DNA of 44,021 bases, taken from contig JAVXFZ010000018.1 in NCBI GenBank assembly GCA_036657595.1, forward strand, positions 1 to 44,021, written 5' to 3'. The stretch comes from Odoribacter sp036657595. Lineage in GTDB: Bacteria; Bacteroidota; Bacteroidia; Bacteroidales; Marinifilaceae. The notes under the pieces are model-generated. The model had not been told where the DNA came from and did no database searches. It saw only the letters and a program-made list of their open reading frames with translations. Within the stretch, counting starts at the first letter, position 1. Each line of letters begins with the position of its first letter. The translations under genes were made by a program, and so were the position numbers. Positions 10,739-19,223 of this stretch are shown piece after piece.

Positions 10739-10768
10739 AACCGAAAGTGGCTCCAATCACTTTCGGTT
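10739..10768 (-). other. perfect hairpin spanning the fecR stop codon, upstream of susC
   Basis: The arms AACCGAAAGTG (10739-10749) and CACTTTCGGTT (10758-10768) pair perfectly over 11 bp around an 8-nt loop. The fecR stop codon lies in the stem. In the minus-strand transcript no U-run follows, so it is not a canonical Rho-independent terminator. It could be a processing or stability element that sets different transcript levels for the regulator and the transporter. Function is inferred. Confidence 0.6.
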
Positions 10769-11929
10769 ATGTTTTACCTCTATTAATTTTCCATTTATTT
10801 TAAATTCCACACCGGACATCTTTTCAAGCATCTCAAGAATCACATTCAAATTTTCAAAACGCTTTAATTTACCGGTCACCATTCTTTGTCCGACCTCTTC
10901 ATCCAAAACATCAAAATCCACATCATACCAACGACCGATCATCACAAACACCTGTTCCAGCGGTTCATTCTCAAAGAAAAACCAACCGTCGTGCCAAGCC
11001 GTGTAATAGCCCGGATTGATCGTTTTCAACTCAATCTCTCCATTCTCCTTCATAATCATCTGCTCAGAAGGTTTCAAAATGACCTGTTTTCCATTCCCCT
11101 CCGTAACTTGCACCCGACCACTCACCAAAGTTGTTGCACAAAAAGAATCTGTATTGTAAGCCTTGACATTAAAACGAGTGCCCAAAACCTTCACCTCAAA
11201 TCCCTTGGCAACCTCCACAATAAAAGCTCGTTTACTATCAGGAGTCACTTCAAAATAAGCCTCTCCTGAAAGTTTCACCCGACGAGTATCTTCTCCAAAA
11301 ACAACCGGATAATCCAATTCTGAATCAGAATTCATCCAAACTTTTGTACCATCATTCAACACCAACATATATTCATACCCTCGCCCAACAATCAATTTAT
11401 TATAGATAGTCTTCTCTTCACTCGAAGGAATACCGGAATAATTCAATCCTTTGGCATTCGTTTTAATCTCACTGCCATCCAACTCTGCAATACAATCAAC
11501 CGAATCCGACAAACGAGTAGAAGTCCCATCGCTTAATATCAAAACAGCCCCTTTTCCACCACAATTAATCGCGTTTGTCATCTGCTGTACTTCCATCTCT
11601 CCACGATTCGGATTCATAAAGAAATACAATCCCGTTGCAGCTGTCAACACGAAAGTCGCAGCAATAGCCAATCGCCCCCACGCAGGCATCAACAATCGCT
11701 TTTTCCGCCGATTCATTACACGAAGCAATTCTTCTTCTACATTTATCCCCTCTATTTTCTTCCGCCTTACCTCATAATTCTCCCAGTGGCACAAATCCTC
11801 CCACAAACGTTGATAGCCCGGATTTTTCGCCAACAATTCTTTCCACGTTTCTTCCTCTTCCCCGTTAGCTATTCCTGTCCATTTTTTAAAAAACAACTTT
11901 GCTTTTTGCAATAACTCCCAATTTTCCAT
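10757..11929 (-). CDS. FecR family anti-sigma factor (DUF4974 C-terminus)
   Basis: 390 residues. The N-terminal cytoplasmic part (to about 78) has the sigma-binding helices including WEDLCHWENY. One transmembrane helix follows (about 82-103, LAIAATFVLTAATGLYFFM). The periplasmic FecR domain includes GYEYMLVLNDGTKVWMNSDSEL and VKLSGEAYFEVTPD, and a DUF4974 domain ends the protein (FFENEPLEQVFVMIGRWYDVDF). It holds the ECF sigma factor encoded upstream until the STN domain of SusC signals across the periplasm. The order sigma-FecR-SusC-SusD on one strand matches the classic trans-envelope switch. Confidence 0.95.
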   Translation of the reverse strand: MENWELLQKAKLFFKKWTGIANGEEEETWKELLAKNPGYQRLWEDLCHWENYEVRRKKIEGINVEEELLRVMNRRKKRLLMPAWGRLAIAATFVLTAATGLYFFMNPNRGEMEVQQMTNAINCGGKGAVLILSDGTSTRLSDSVDCIAELDGSEIKTNAKGLNYSGIPSSEEKTIYNKLIVGRGYEYMLVLNDGTKVWMNSDSELDYPVVFGEDTRRVKLSGEAYFEVTPDSKRAFIVEVAKGFEVKVLGTRFNVKAYNTDSFCATTLVSGRVQVTEGNGKQVILKPSEQMIMKENGEIELKTINPGYYTAWHDGWFFFENEPLEQVFVMIGRWYDVDFDVLDEEVGQRMVTGKLKRFENLNVILEMLEKMSGVEFKINGKLIEVKHNRK

Positions 11930-12189
11930 ATTTTATTTATCAAGCAAAAAAAATGTCTTTATTTAAGATTTCTATTTATAAGACGCCTTCCTTCTCAAAA
12001 CCTGTGAATGAAATTTCATCTTTTTTCAAAAAAATATGCAAATAAGCATAAAATGATATTTCCGAAAGAAGGATTATTCCATAAACGCTCGCACAAGGCG
12101 AACACCTTGCAACATCGTTTCTAACTTGCACACAAGCCCTTCTCTTGGAGTGATTGTTTATTTATTGACTCGTTTATTGGTAAGATTAT

Positions 12190-12762
12190 CTATACTTGGT
12201 CAGGAAAGAATAGCACACAACAAATCAGGTATTTATCCTGTAACATTTCTCTTAAAAATTTATAAGCATTTGTTTTTAGAGTATTGACAGTATTCAGAGA
12301 AATATTCAATTTCTCGGCAATCTCTTCATTCTTACATCCCTGCATTTTCAAACGCATAATCTCACCGCTCCGTGCCGGTAATTGAGCAATTGCTTTATCA
12401 AGCAAATTATAAATTTCTTCCCGCAACATTTCAATTTCCAAAGCAGTTTCGCCCTCTTCCTCCACCAATACGTTATTTTGTGCATAACGGTCCCGAACAT
12501 TGCGACGTTTTATCAGATCCAAACAATGATTGCGAACAATTGTATAAAGATATCCTTTTTTATTTTCGATTCCATCGAAACAGACGGCAGACTCCCACAA
12601 TCGACAAAACACATCGTGGACCGCATCTCTTGCCATTTCGTAATCGCCCAAATAATGTTCAGCAAACAGACACATTGAAGCAAAATATTCCCGGAAAAGA
12701 GCTTTATAGTTGTCCTCTTCCTGCTTTTTAGAATGTTTCTTAAAAATATCTATGCCTGCCAA
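12190..12762 (-). CDS. ECF RNA polymerase sigma factor (FecI type)
   Basis: 190 residues with region 2 (about 22-90, YKALFREYFASMCLFAEHYLG then DAVHDVFCRLWES) and region 4 (about 128-180, LPARSGEIMRLKMQGCKNEEIAEKLNISLNTV, a helix-turn-helix), and no region 3. The only start upstream of region 2 is a TTG at 12762; an in-frame stop lies just before it, and the next Met (residue 31) would remove part of region 2. It should drive the SusC/D operon when released by the FecR protein 260 bp downstream. The long sigma-fecR gap suggests fecR also has its own promoter. Confidence 0.93.
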   Translation of the reverse strand: MAGIDIFKKHSKKQEEDNYKALFREYFASMCLFAEHYLGDYEMARDAVHDVFCRLWESAVCFDGIENKKGYLYTIVRNHCLDLIKRRNVRDRYAQNNVLVEEEGETALEIEMLREEIYNLLDKAIAQLPARSGEIMRLKMQGCKNEEIAEKLNISLNTVNTLKTNAYKFLREMLQDKYLICCVLFFPDQV

Positions 12763-13399
12763 AACTATATTTTTTTACATTTTCCCCTCGTACATACGTT
12801 CATCATCTTTTCCATCGTTTTTGTTATCTCATTGATATGAAGCATTTAAATCTTTTGAAAACAGCAACAATGATTTATTGTGACTTAATAGAATGCGAAA
12901 ATAATAAGTTTAAACGATGATCTCTATGAATTGATTATAATTTTCAAGCTGAACTAAAAGATTTTTAGATTATAAACAAACTGAAAAAAAATATTATTAT
13001 TTTTTTTATTTTAAAAAATCAGACCTCATATAAACAAGGCAAAAAATTGCGATCATATTTTAATGTGGTAAATAGTTTGTTGTAAATTTTATTGTCATTT
13101 ATTTACGTGTTAAAAGTCAACTTTTCCTGTATCATACACTATATAATCGCTACCCTATCGTTTGAGTATCGCTACCTTTCAGTCGTATTCCCTTCGTATT
13201 CCCTTCGTATCCTCGTCGTTTCAGAACGAAGAAACTACGTTTGGGCTTCACCGAGAAATCGACTGTAACGAAAAGATAATCAAAGGATAGCGGGAAGAAA
13301 AGGTGGTGTGTCTGAAGCCAATAAAAAAGGGACTCCTCGCAAGGAGGAATCCCTTTGATCAGTAATGATCGGATTATTTTTATCTTTTATCCGGGGAAA
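12763..13399. other. intergenic, AT-rich, no gene; ends with the ppdK terminator
   Basis: No credible reading frame on either strand. The right half is richer in GC and holds a short tandem repeat: the 11-mer TCGTATTCCCT twice in direct succession (13183-13204), followed by a partial third copy. A near-duplicate TATCGCTACC motif lies around 13145-13178. Otherwise it contains the sigma-gene leader and the terminator described separately. Confidence 0.6.
13326..13356 (-). terminator. Rho-independent terminator of ppdK
   Basis: In the minus-strand transcript the stem reads AAAGGGA/TCCCTTT with an inner GC-rich continuation around a short loop, followed by a run of six T. It lies 44 bp past the ppdK stop. 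Confidence 0.88.
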
Positions 13400-16132
13400 T
13401 TATTTCCCGGAGTGCATAATAGCAGCTTGCGCAGCAGCCAAACGTGCGATGGGCACACGGAAGGGTGAGCAACTCACATAGTTCATTCCGATTTTGTCAC
13501 AGAAAATGACCGATGAAGGTTCTCCTCCGTGTTCACCACAGATTCCTACTTTCAAATTGGCATTGACTGAACGTCCTTTTTTCACACCCATTTCAACTAA
13601 TTGTCCGACACCTTCTTGATCCAATACAGCGAATGGATCTGTTTTCAGGATCCCTTTTCGGATATATTCCGGCAAGAATTTACCGGCATCATCGCGTGAG
13701 TATCCAAAAGTCATTTGTGTCAAGTCGTTTGTACCGAATGAGAAAAATTCAGCCACATCACCGATTTGGTCAGCTGTCAGTGCAGCACGTGGGATTTCAA
13801 TCATTGTTCCCAACAGATAGTCAACTTTGATGCCCTTTTCAGCAAATACAACGGCAGCCGTGCTACGGATGATAGCAGCTTGTTGTTTTAGTTCTTTCAC
13901 CGTACCTACCAAAGGAACCATAATTTCAGGTTTCGGATTCAAGCCTTTCAGTTTCAGGTTGCAGGCAGCTTCGATGATCGCACGGGTTTGCATCTCGGTG
14001 ATTTCCGGGTAAGTAACCCCAAGGCGACAGCCACGATGACCTAACATCGGGTTTATTTCTTTCAGTGCTTCTACTTTTTGTTTTACTTCTTCGGCAGTGA
14101 TTCCCAATTTCTGAGCCATTTCTTTTTGAGAAGCGGTTTCGTTCGGGGTAAATTCGTGTAAAGGCGGATCCAACAAGCGAACCGTTACTCCCAGTCCGTC
14201 CATTGCTTGAAAGATGCCTTCAAAGTCACCTCTCTGCATCGGCAGGATTTTCCCCAAAGCAGCACGGCGTTTTTCTTCCGTGTCAGAAAGGATCATTTCG
14301 CGCATAGCATCAATACGATGTCCTTCGAAGAACATGTGTTCTGTACGGCAAAGTCCTACACCTTTTGCTCCAAATTCACGGGCTACTTGTGCATCGTGGG
14401 GAGTATCGGCATTACAACGTACGTACATACGGGTATTTTTTTCAGCCAATTCCATAATGGATTTGAAATCGTCTGTTAAGGTGGCAGCCGTTGTGGCTAC
14501 TTTACCGAGATAAACTTCTCCGGTTGAACCGTTTAAAGAAATCCAGTCGCCTTCTTTGATTTCTGTACCATTGACAATGAAAGAGCGTTTTTGGTAATCT
14601 ACAAGTATATCTCCAGCTCCGGATACACAACATTTACCCATACCGCGGGCAACCACAGCAGCGTGAGAGGTCATACCTCCGCGAGCGGTAAGAATGCCTT
14701 CGGATACGTTCATTCCTCTTAAATCTTCAGGAGAGGTTTCTAAACGAACTAATACGACTTTTTCGCCTTTGTCTTTCCATTCTTCTGCTTCGTCAGCGAA
14801 GAATACGACCCGTCCGGTAGCAGCCCCCGGAGAAGCAGGAAGTCCTTTCGTGAGCACTTTGGCTTTTGCTTGAGAAGTTTTATCGAATACGGGGTGAAGT
14901 AGTTCATCCAATTTAGCTGATTCCAAGCGTAATAAGGCTGTTTTTTCATCGATCATACCTTGTCTCAGCATATCGACAGCCATTTTTACCATTGCACCTC
15001 CGGTACGTTTTCCGTTACGGGTTTGTAACATCCATAGTTTTCCGTCCTGAATGGTAAATTCCATATCCTGCATATCGTGGAAATGGTTTTCCAGTTTTTC
15101 CTGTACAGCGTTTAGATCAGCGTAAGCAGAAGGCATAGATTCTTCGAGTGAAGGGTATTTAGCTTTCCGATCGGCTTCAGTCACGCCCTGAAGTTTCGCC
15201 CAACGGCGTGATCCTTCGATGGTGATTTCTTGAGGGGTACGGATACCGGCTACGACGTCTTCGCCCTGTGCGTTGATGAGGTATTCACCGTTAAAAATGT
15301 CTTCGCCTGTGGCAGCATCACGGCTGAATGCAACACCGGTGGCTGAATTGTTGCCCATATTTCCGTAAACCATTGACTGTACGTTGACAGCTGTACCCCA
15401 TTCTTCCGGGATTTGATTGAGCTGACGATAGAGAACAGCACGTTCGGTCATCCAAGAATCGAATACGGCACAAACGGCTCCCCACAATTGTTCCCACGGA
15501 CAAGTAGGGAAATCTTTACCGGTTTGGCTTTTAACGACTTTTTTAAAGTTGCCGACCAATATTTGTAGGTCTTCAACACTAAAGTCTGTGTCGTTGGTGA
15601 TATTTTTTGCCGATTTTAGTTTGTCGATTTCAACTTCAAACGGATTGTGTTCTCCTTTTCCGGCAGCAACTCCCATCACTACATCACCATACATTTGGAT
15701 AAAACGGCGATAGGAATCCCACGCGAAGCGAGCATTTCCTGATTTTTCTGCTAATAATTTAACAGCATCGTCATTTAAACCGAGGTTTAGTACGGTGTCC
15801 ATCATTCCCGGCATAGAAACACGTGCACCTGAACGTACAGATACCATTAACGGGAATGCCTCACCTTTTGAACCGAATTTCGCGCTCATAATTTTTTCCA
15901 TGTGCGCAATACCGTTCTTTACGTCGTTTTCTATTAATTTAATAACAGCTTCTTTGCCTTGTTGGTTGTAAAGTGTGCAAACTTCAGTTGTAATAGAAAA
16001 GCCTGCAGGTACAGGTAGACCGATAAGATTCATCTCTGCAAGGTTTGCGCCTTTGCCGCCCAGCAGGTTTTTCATATCTGCTTTGCCTTCAGCTTTTCCG
16101 TCCCCGAATGTGTAAACGTACTTGGTACTCAT
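13400..16132 (-). CDS. ppdK: pyruvate, phosphate dikinase
   Basis: 910 residues, the normal length for the enzyme. It interconverts pyruvate + ATP + Pi and PEP + AMP + PPi in the cytoplasm. In order: the N-terminal ATP-grasp domain (KNLLGGKGANLAEM and ISVRSGA-type motifs), the swivelling phosphohistidine domain with GGMTSHAAVVARGMGKCCVSG (catalytic His near residue 490), and the C-terminal TIM-barrel PEP/pyruvate domain with FSFGTNDLTQMTFGYSRDD and CGEHGGEPSS (catalytic Cys). All catalytic motifs look intact. It stands alone with its own promoter (-7 element at 16253-16260) and terminator. In anaerobic Bacteroidales it links PPi-based glycolysis and gluconeogenesis. Confidence 0.98.
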   Translation of the reverse strand: MSTKYVYTFGDGKAEGKADMKNLLGGKGANLAEMNLIGLPVPAGFSITTEVCTLYNQQGKEAVIKLIENDVKNGIAHMEKIMSAKFGSKGEAFPLMVSVRSGARVSMPGMMDTVLNLGLNDDAVKLLAEKSGNARFAWDSYRRFIQMYGDVVMGVAAGKGEHNPFEVEIDKLKSAKNITNDTDFSVEDLQILVGNFKKVVKSQTGKDFPTCPWEQLWGAVCAVFDSWMTERAVLYRQLNQIPEEWGTAVNVQSMVYGNMGNNSATGVAFSRDAATGEDIFNGEYLINAQGEDVVAGIRTPQEITIEGSRRWAKLQGVTEADRKAKYPSLEESMPSAYADLNAVQEKLENHFHDMQDMEFTIQDGKLWMLQTRNGKRTGGAMVKMAVDMLRQGMIDEKTALLRLESAKLDELLHPVFDKTSQAKAKVLTKGLPASPGAATGRVVFFADEAEEWKDKGEKVVLVRLETSPEDLRGMNVSEGILTARGGMTSHAAVVARGMGKCCVSGAGDILVDYQKRSFIVNGTEIKEGDWISLNGSTGEVYLGKVATTAATLTDDFKSIMELAEKNTRMYVRCNADTPHDAQVAREFGAKGVGLCRTEHMFFEGHRIDAMREMILSDTEEKRRAALGKILPMQRGDFEGIFQAMDGLGVTVRLLDPPLHEFTPNETASQKEMAQKLGITAEEVKQKVEALKEINPMLGHRGCRLGVTYPEITEMQTRAIIEAACNLKLKGLNPKPEIMVPLVGTVKELKQQAAIIRSTAAVVFAEKGIKVDYLLGTMIEIPRAALTADQIGDVAEFFSFGTNDLTQMTFGYSRDDAGKFLPEYIRKGILKTDPFAVLDQEGVGQLVEMGVKKGRSVNANLKVGICGEHGGEPSSVIFCDKIGMNYVSCSPFRVPIARLAAAQAAIMHSGK

Positions 16133-16252
16133 ATTTCTGTTAGATTTGATTTATTCCCCGAATGGGAAGGTTTATTATTATGAATTTATTATTATTTAAT
16201 TCACTGATTTTCAATATTTCAGAAGTTGTATTCTGTTGTGTAATCAGAATTG

Positions 16253-16260
16253 CAAATATA
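16253..16260 (-). promoter_or_regulatory. -7 element of the ppdK promoter
   Basis: TATATTTG on the minus strand matches the Bacteroidetes -7 consensus TAnnTTTG exactly, about 120 bp before the ppdK start. No clear -33 TTTG is visible at the expected distance. Confidence 0.55.
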
Positions 16261-16378
16261 GGATATTTTTTTAAATTAGAAAGGATGGTTTTTGGTTTTT
16301 CTATTCATTTGTAGAAGGTTTTTATGTGAATCGGCTCGGTTTCATTTGCAGGGAGCAATGAATCGGTATTAATTTTTT

Positions 16379-16386
16379 TAAATTTG
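16379..16386 (+). promoter_or_regulatory. -7 element before the radical SAM gene
   Basis: TAAATTTG fits TAnnTTTG and lies 31 bp before the ATG at 16418. A TTTG at 16345-16348 is about 10 bp too far upstream to be an ideal -33 element, so this is a moderate call. Confidence 0.45.
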
Positions 16387-16417
16387 TCGGCAGAAAGAGG
16401 AAATATGAATTTGTGAT

Positions 16418-17347
16418 ATGGAAAGGCAAAAAAGATATAATGATTATCCGGCTTATTTGAAGGGGATTTTTCAAGAACGGGTACAAAAACTGTCGATTGA
16501 TGGTGGATTTACTTGTCCCAATCGGGATGGGCAAAAAGGAACAGGAGGATGTACTTTTTGTAATAATCGCAGTTTTAATCCGGATTATTGTCGGAGAAAT
16601 GTGTCTATTACTCAGCAAATTGAAGAAGGTAAGTCTTTTTTCGGACGTAAATATACAGGACAAAAGTATTTAGCTTATTTTCAGGCATATTCGAACACTT
16701 ATGCTCCGTTGGAAGAATTGCGACGTAAATATGAGGAGGCGTTGGCTTGCCCGGAGATCGTCGGGTTGGTGATTGGGACTCGCCCGGATGCCGTGGATGA
16801 GCAAACGTTGGATTATTTAGAAGAGTTGGCTGCAAAATGTTATGTGTGTATTGAATATGGTGTGGAATCGGCGAATGATGAGGTGTTGTGCCGGATTAAC
16901 CGGGGACATTTTTTTGCAGAGTCGGAGGAGATGATCCGTCAAACTGCCGGACGGGGGATTCGGATCGGAGCCCATTTGATATTCGGATTGCCGGGGGAAA
17001 GCCGTGAATCAATGCTTCAAGGGGCTATTCGTTTGTGCGATCTGCCGATAGATGTATTGAAGTTGCATCAGTTACAAATTATTCAAGACACCCGGATGGC
17101 AGAGCAGTATATGCAGACACCCGATGCGTTCCGGCTTTATAGTCTGGAGGAATATCTTGATTTTGTTGTTGACGTGATTGGACATATTCGTCCGTCTATT
17201 TATTTAGAGCGATTTGTCAATCAAGCTCCTGAAGAATATCTGATTGCTCCCAAATGGGGTGTCAAGAATTTTGAATTTGTAGCGAAATTGGAAAAACGCT
17301 TACGCGAAAGGGATATTTACCAAGGTAAGGAATATAAACAGTATTAA
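16418..17347 (+). CDS. TIGR01212 family radical SAM protein (YhcC-like)
   Basis: 309 residues. The cluster-binding region near residues 31-49 reads CPNRDGQKGTGGCTFCNN, the spaced Cys arrangement (C-x12-C-x2-C) characteristic of the YhcC/TIGR01212 group rather than the usual CxxxCxxC. Further radical SAM features are GLVIGTRPDAV, CYVCIEYGVESANDEVL and IGAHLIFGLPGESRESM. The substrate of this family is not established to my knowledge. It starts a two-gene plus-strand unit with the editing-like protein 18 bp downstream. Confidence 0.92.
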   Translation: MERQKRYNDYPAYLKGIFQERVQKLSIDGGFTCPNRDGQKGTGGCTFCNNRSFNPDYCRRNVSITQQIEEGKSFFGRKYTGQKYLAYFQAYSNTYAPLEELRRKYEEALACPEIVGLVIGTRPDAVDEQTLDYLEELAAKCYVCIEYGVESANDEVLCRINRGHFFAESEEMIRQTAGRGIRIGAHLIFGLPGESRESMLQGAIRLCDLPIDVLKLHQLQIIQDTRMAEQYMQTPDAFRLYSLEEYLDFVVDVIGHIRPSIYLERFVNQAPEEYLIAPKWGVKNFEFVAKLEKRLRERDIYQGKEYKQY

Positions 17348-17365
17348 AAATAAGCAGAGAACAGT

Positions 17366-17857
17366 ATGATTGGACAGGAAAAGGTTTATGAAACATTACG
17401 GAGATTGGACATTGAATTTGATTATTTAGAACATCCGGAGGCTCCTACGATTGAAATTGCGAAACAATATTGGAAAAATCTTGATAGTACGCATTGTAAA
17501 AATTTATTTTTTCGGAATCACAAAGGTAACCGGCATTATCTGGTCATTTTTCATTGTGATCAGGAATTGGCGATTCACGATTTGGAGCTGATGTTGCGGC
17601 AAGGAAAACTCAGTTTTGCTTCTGAGCAACGGATGGAAAAATATTTGGGTTTGAAGCCCGGATCGGTCAGCCCGTTTGGGTTAGTGAACGATACGGAGCA
17701 TCACGTTTATGTTTTCTTGGATGAGCAATTGAAAAATGCCGGTAAATTATCTTTTCATCCGAATGACAACCACGCTTCTCTCGCAGTGAAAACGGCTGAT
17801 TTTATCCGTTATATGGATGATACCGGCAATGCGTATGAATGGATTAAATTGTATTGA
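17366..17857 (+). CDS. YbaK/ProX-type aminoacyl-tRNA deacylase (PrdX-like)
   Basis: 163 residues covering a single YbaK/EbsC domain. Family landmarks are LEHPEAPTIEIAKQYW (N-terminal helix and strand), CKNLFFRNHKGNRHYLVIFHCDQ (the conserved Lys and the beta-sheet core), and GSVSPFGLVNDTEHHVYVFLDEQL with the GSVSPFGL motif of trans-editing domains. ProX/PrdX proteins hydrolyse Ala-tRNA(Pro) in trans in the cytoplasm. Standing alone, without ProRS, is usual. It ends two bases before the convergent M64 gene. Confidence 0.9.
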   Translation: MIGQEKVYETLRRLDIEFDYLEHPEAPTIEIAKQYWKNLDSTHCKNLFFRNHKGNRHYLVIFHCDQELAIHDLELMLRQGKLSFASEQRMEKYLGLKPGSVSPFGLVNDTEHHVYVFLDEQLKNAGKLSFHPNDNHASLAVKTADFIRYMDDTGNAYEWIKLY

Positions 17858-17859
17858 TT

Positions 17860-19143
17860 TTAGCGACACAGGAAATGGATGTAGTCCTGTATCGCTTTTT
17901 TACATACAGGACAAAATTCATCCGTACCGTTAAATTCTTTCATCAAACACGTTGGCGAAGGACGGTAAACTCCTTTGTTGACATAACCTCCTCCTTCGTA
18001 AACACCGATCTGATTTTTAGAATGGAAGGTGGCGGGAGTTGGTATCGGGGTTTGAGCGGCAATCATCTTTTTCCAATCTTTCCGATCAAAATCGACCAAG
18101 GTGGTTAGGTTGGCTTCCCACGGTTCGACATCGGTGGGGTACATTTCGTTGTAGGATACATTGCCAACGTATTCATCGCCCAATCCCAGAAGGACGTGTC
18201 CAAATTCGTGGACGTAGATTTTTCCCCTATTGCCTGAATTGTGAGCGGCACTGATGCCAAATGAATTGAAGATCCCCCCTCCCCCATATTTTTGCGTATT
18301 GGAAAGGACATATATATAATCGTAAGGGGTATGAGCAGCAATATCCCGTAAACCTTGGTAATCTTCTATCATTTGGTAACGTTCTGAATCAAAGGTATAG
18401 AATTGTGCGTGGGTTGCCGTATTCCGCCAAATATGTTCGCCGGGAAGCGTGACACCCGATTCTTTTGAAGGTGCCCATACGGCACGGATATTGAATCGCG
18501 TTGCATTTTCTTTGTAGGGCGAATAACGGAAAAGATCGTTGGCAAATTCCTTGCAGGCTATGACAAATTTATCTTTCTCATTGTCTGAATAACCTTCAGG
18601 AATGAGCACCAAGTCTACCCGATGGTCGGATGGTCCGTTGTATGCCACTTCAAAGGTTTCGTATTGAGCTGTGAAGGGTCGGATAAAATAAGAGTCCGGC
18701 TGAATGTCCTGTTGAAATTTTTTTTCAAAGACACCTGCTCGATTACGGGCGTATATCTCTATGGTGACGGCATTTTTAGGATAGGGAAAAATAACAGCTT
18801 CCGGCATTGCTTTTTGAATGGTCTGCGCCTCCGCGGTGGTTTGCCACTCATTAAATAAAGTGCAGAATCCACGAGAATAGATCTCTTTCCCGGTGGCTTT
18901 ATCCCTGATTTTGAAGAGTTGCACTCCATATCCGGTGGTGTCTAAAAGAGAGATTTTTGAACCTGCCCAGTAGGGTTCTTCTTTCAGTTCATCAAAGAAA
19001 TAGGTTTGCTCTTTTTGGTTGCCACAATGGTAGTAATCAAAACGCATCGTTTTATCGAAAAAATATTTTTCAAACTGTGCTTGTACGCCTTGTATATCGA
19101 AAAACGATAGCAGACAAAGGAAGAGAATAGTCTTTTGAATCAT
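17860..19143 (-). CDS. M64 (IgA peptidase-like) secreted metallopeptidase
   Basis: The ATG at 19143 is preferred because it begins directly with a signal peptide (MIQKTILFLCLLSFFDIQGVQAQ). An upstream ATG at 19182 would add 13 polar residues. The mature protein (about 405 residues) contains HEFGHVLLGLGDEY, the metzincin-like zinc motif HExxH of peptidase family M64, preceded by the family-typical DHRVDLVLIPEGYSDNEKDKF and YDYIYVLSNTQKYGGGG. M64 peptidases are exported. The prototype cleaves IgA, but most members have unknown targets, so immunoglobulin cleavage should not be assumed. Convergent with the plus-strand pair. Confidence 0.92.
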   Translation of the reverse strand: MIQKTILFLCLLSFFDIQGVQAQFEKYFFDKTMRFDYYHCGNQKEQTYFFDELKEEPYWAGSKISLLDTTGYGVQLFKIRDKATGKEIYSRGFCTLFNEWQTTAEAQTIQKAMPEAVIFPYPKNAVTIEIYARNRAGVFEKKFQQDIQPDSYFIRPFTAQYETFEVAYNGPSDHRVDLVLIPEGYSDNEKDKFVIACKEFANDLFRYSPYKENATRFNIRAVWAPSKESGVTLPGEHIWRNTATHAQFYTFDSERYQMIEDYQGLRDIAAHTPYDYIYVLSNTQKYGGGGIFNSFGISAAHNSGNRGKIYVHEFGHVLLGLGDEYVGNVSYNEMYPTDVEPWEANLTTLVDFDRKDWKKMIAAQTPIPTPATFHSKNQIGVYEGGGYVNKGVYRPSPTCLMKEFNGTDEFCPVCKKAIQDYIHFLCR

Positions 19144-19223
19144 AGCCTTTAAATTCCTTGGTTTATAAACTTTATATGGCAATTATTTTAATTGCTCCAA
19201 TCCTCGTTGTTGAACAATAGTTT

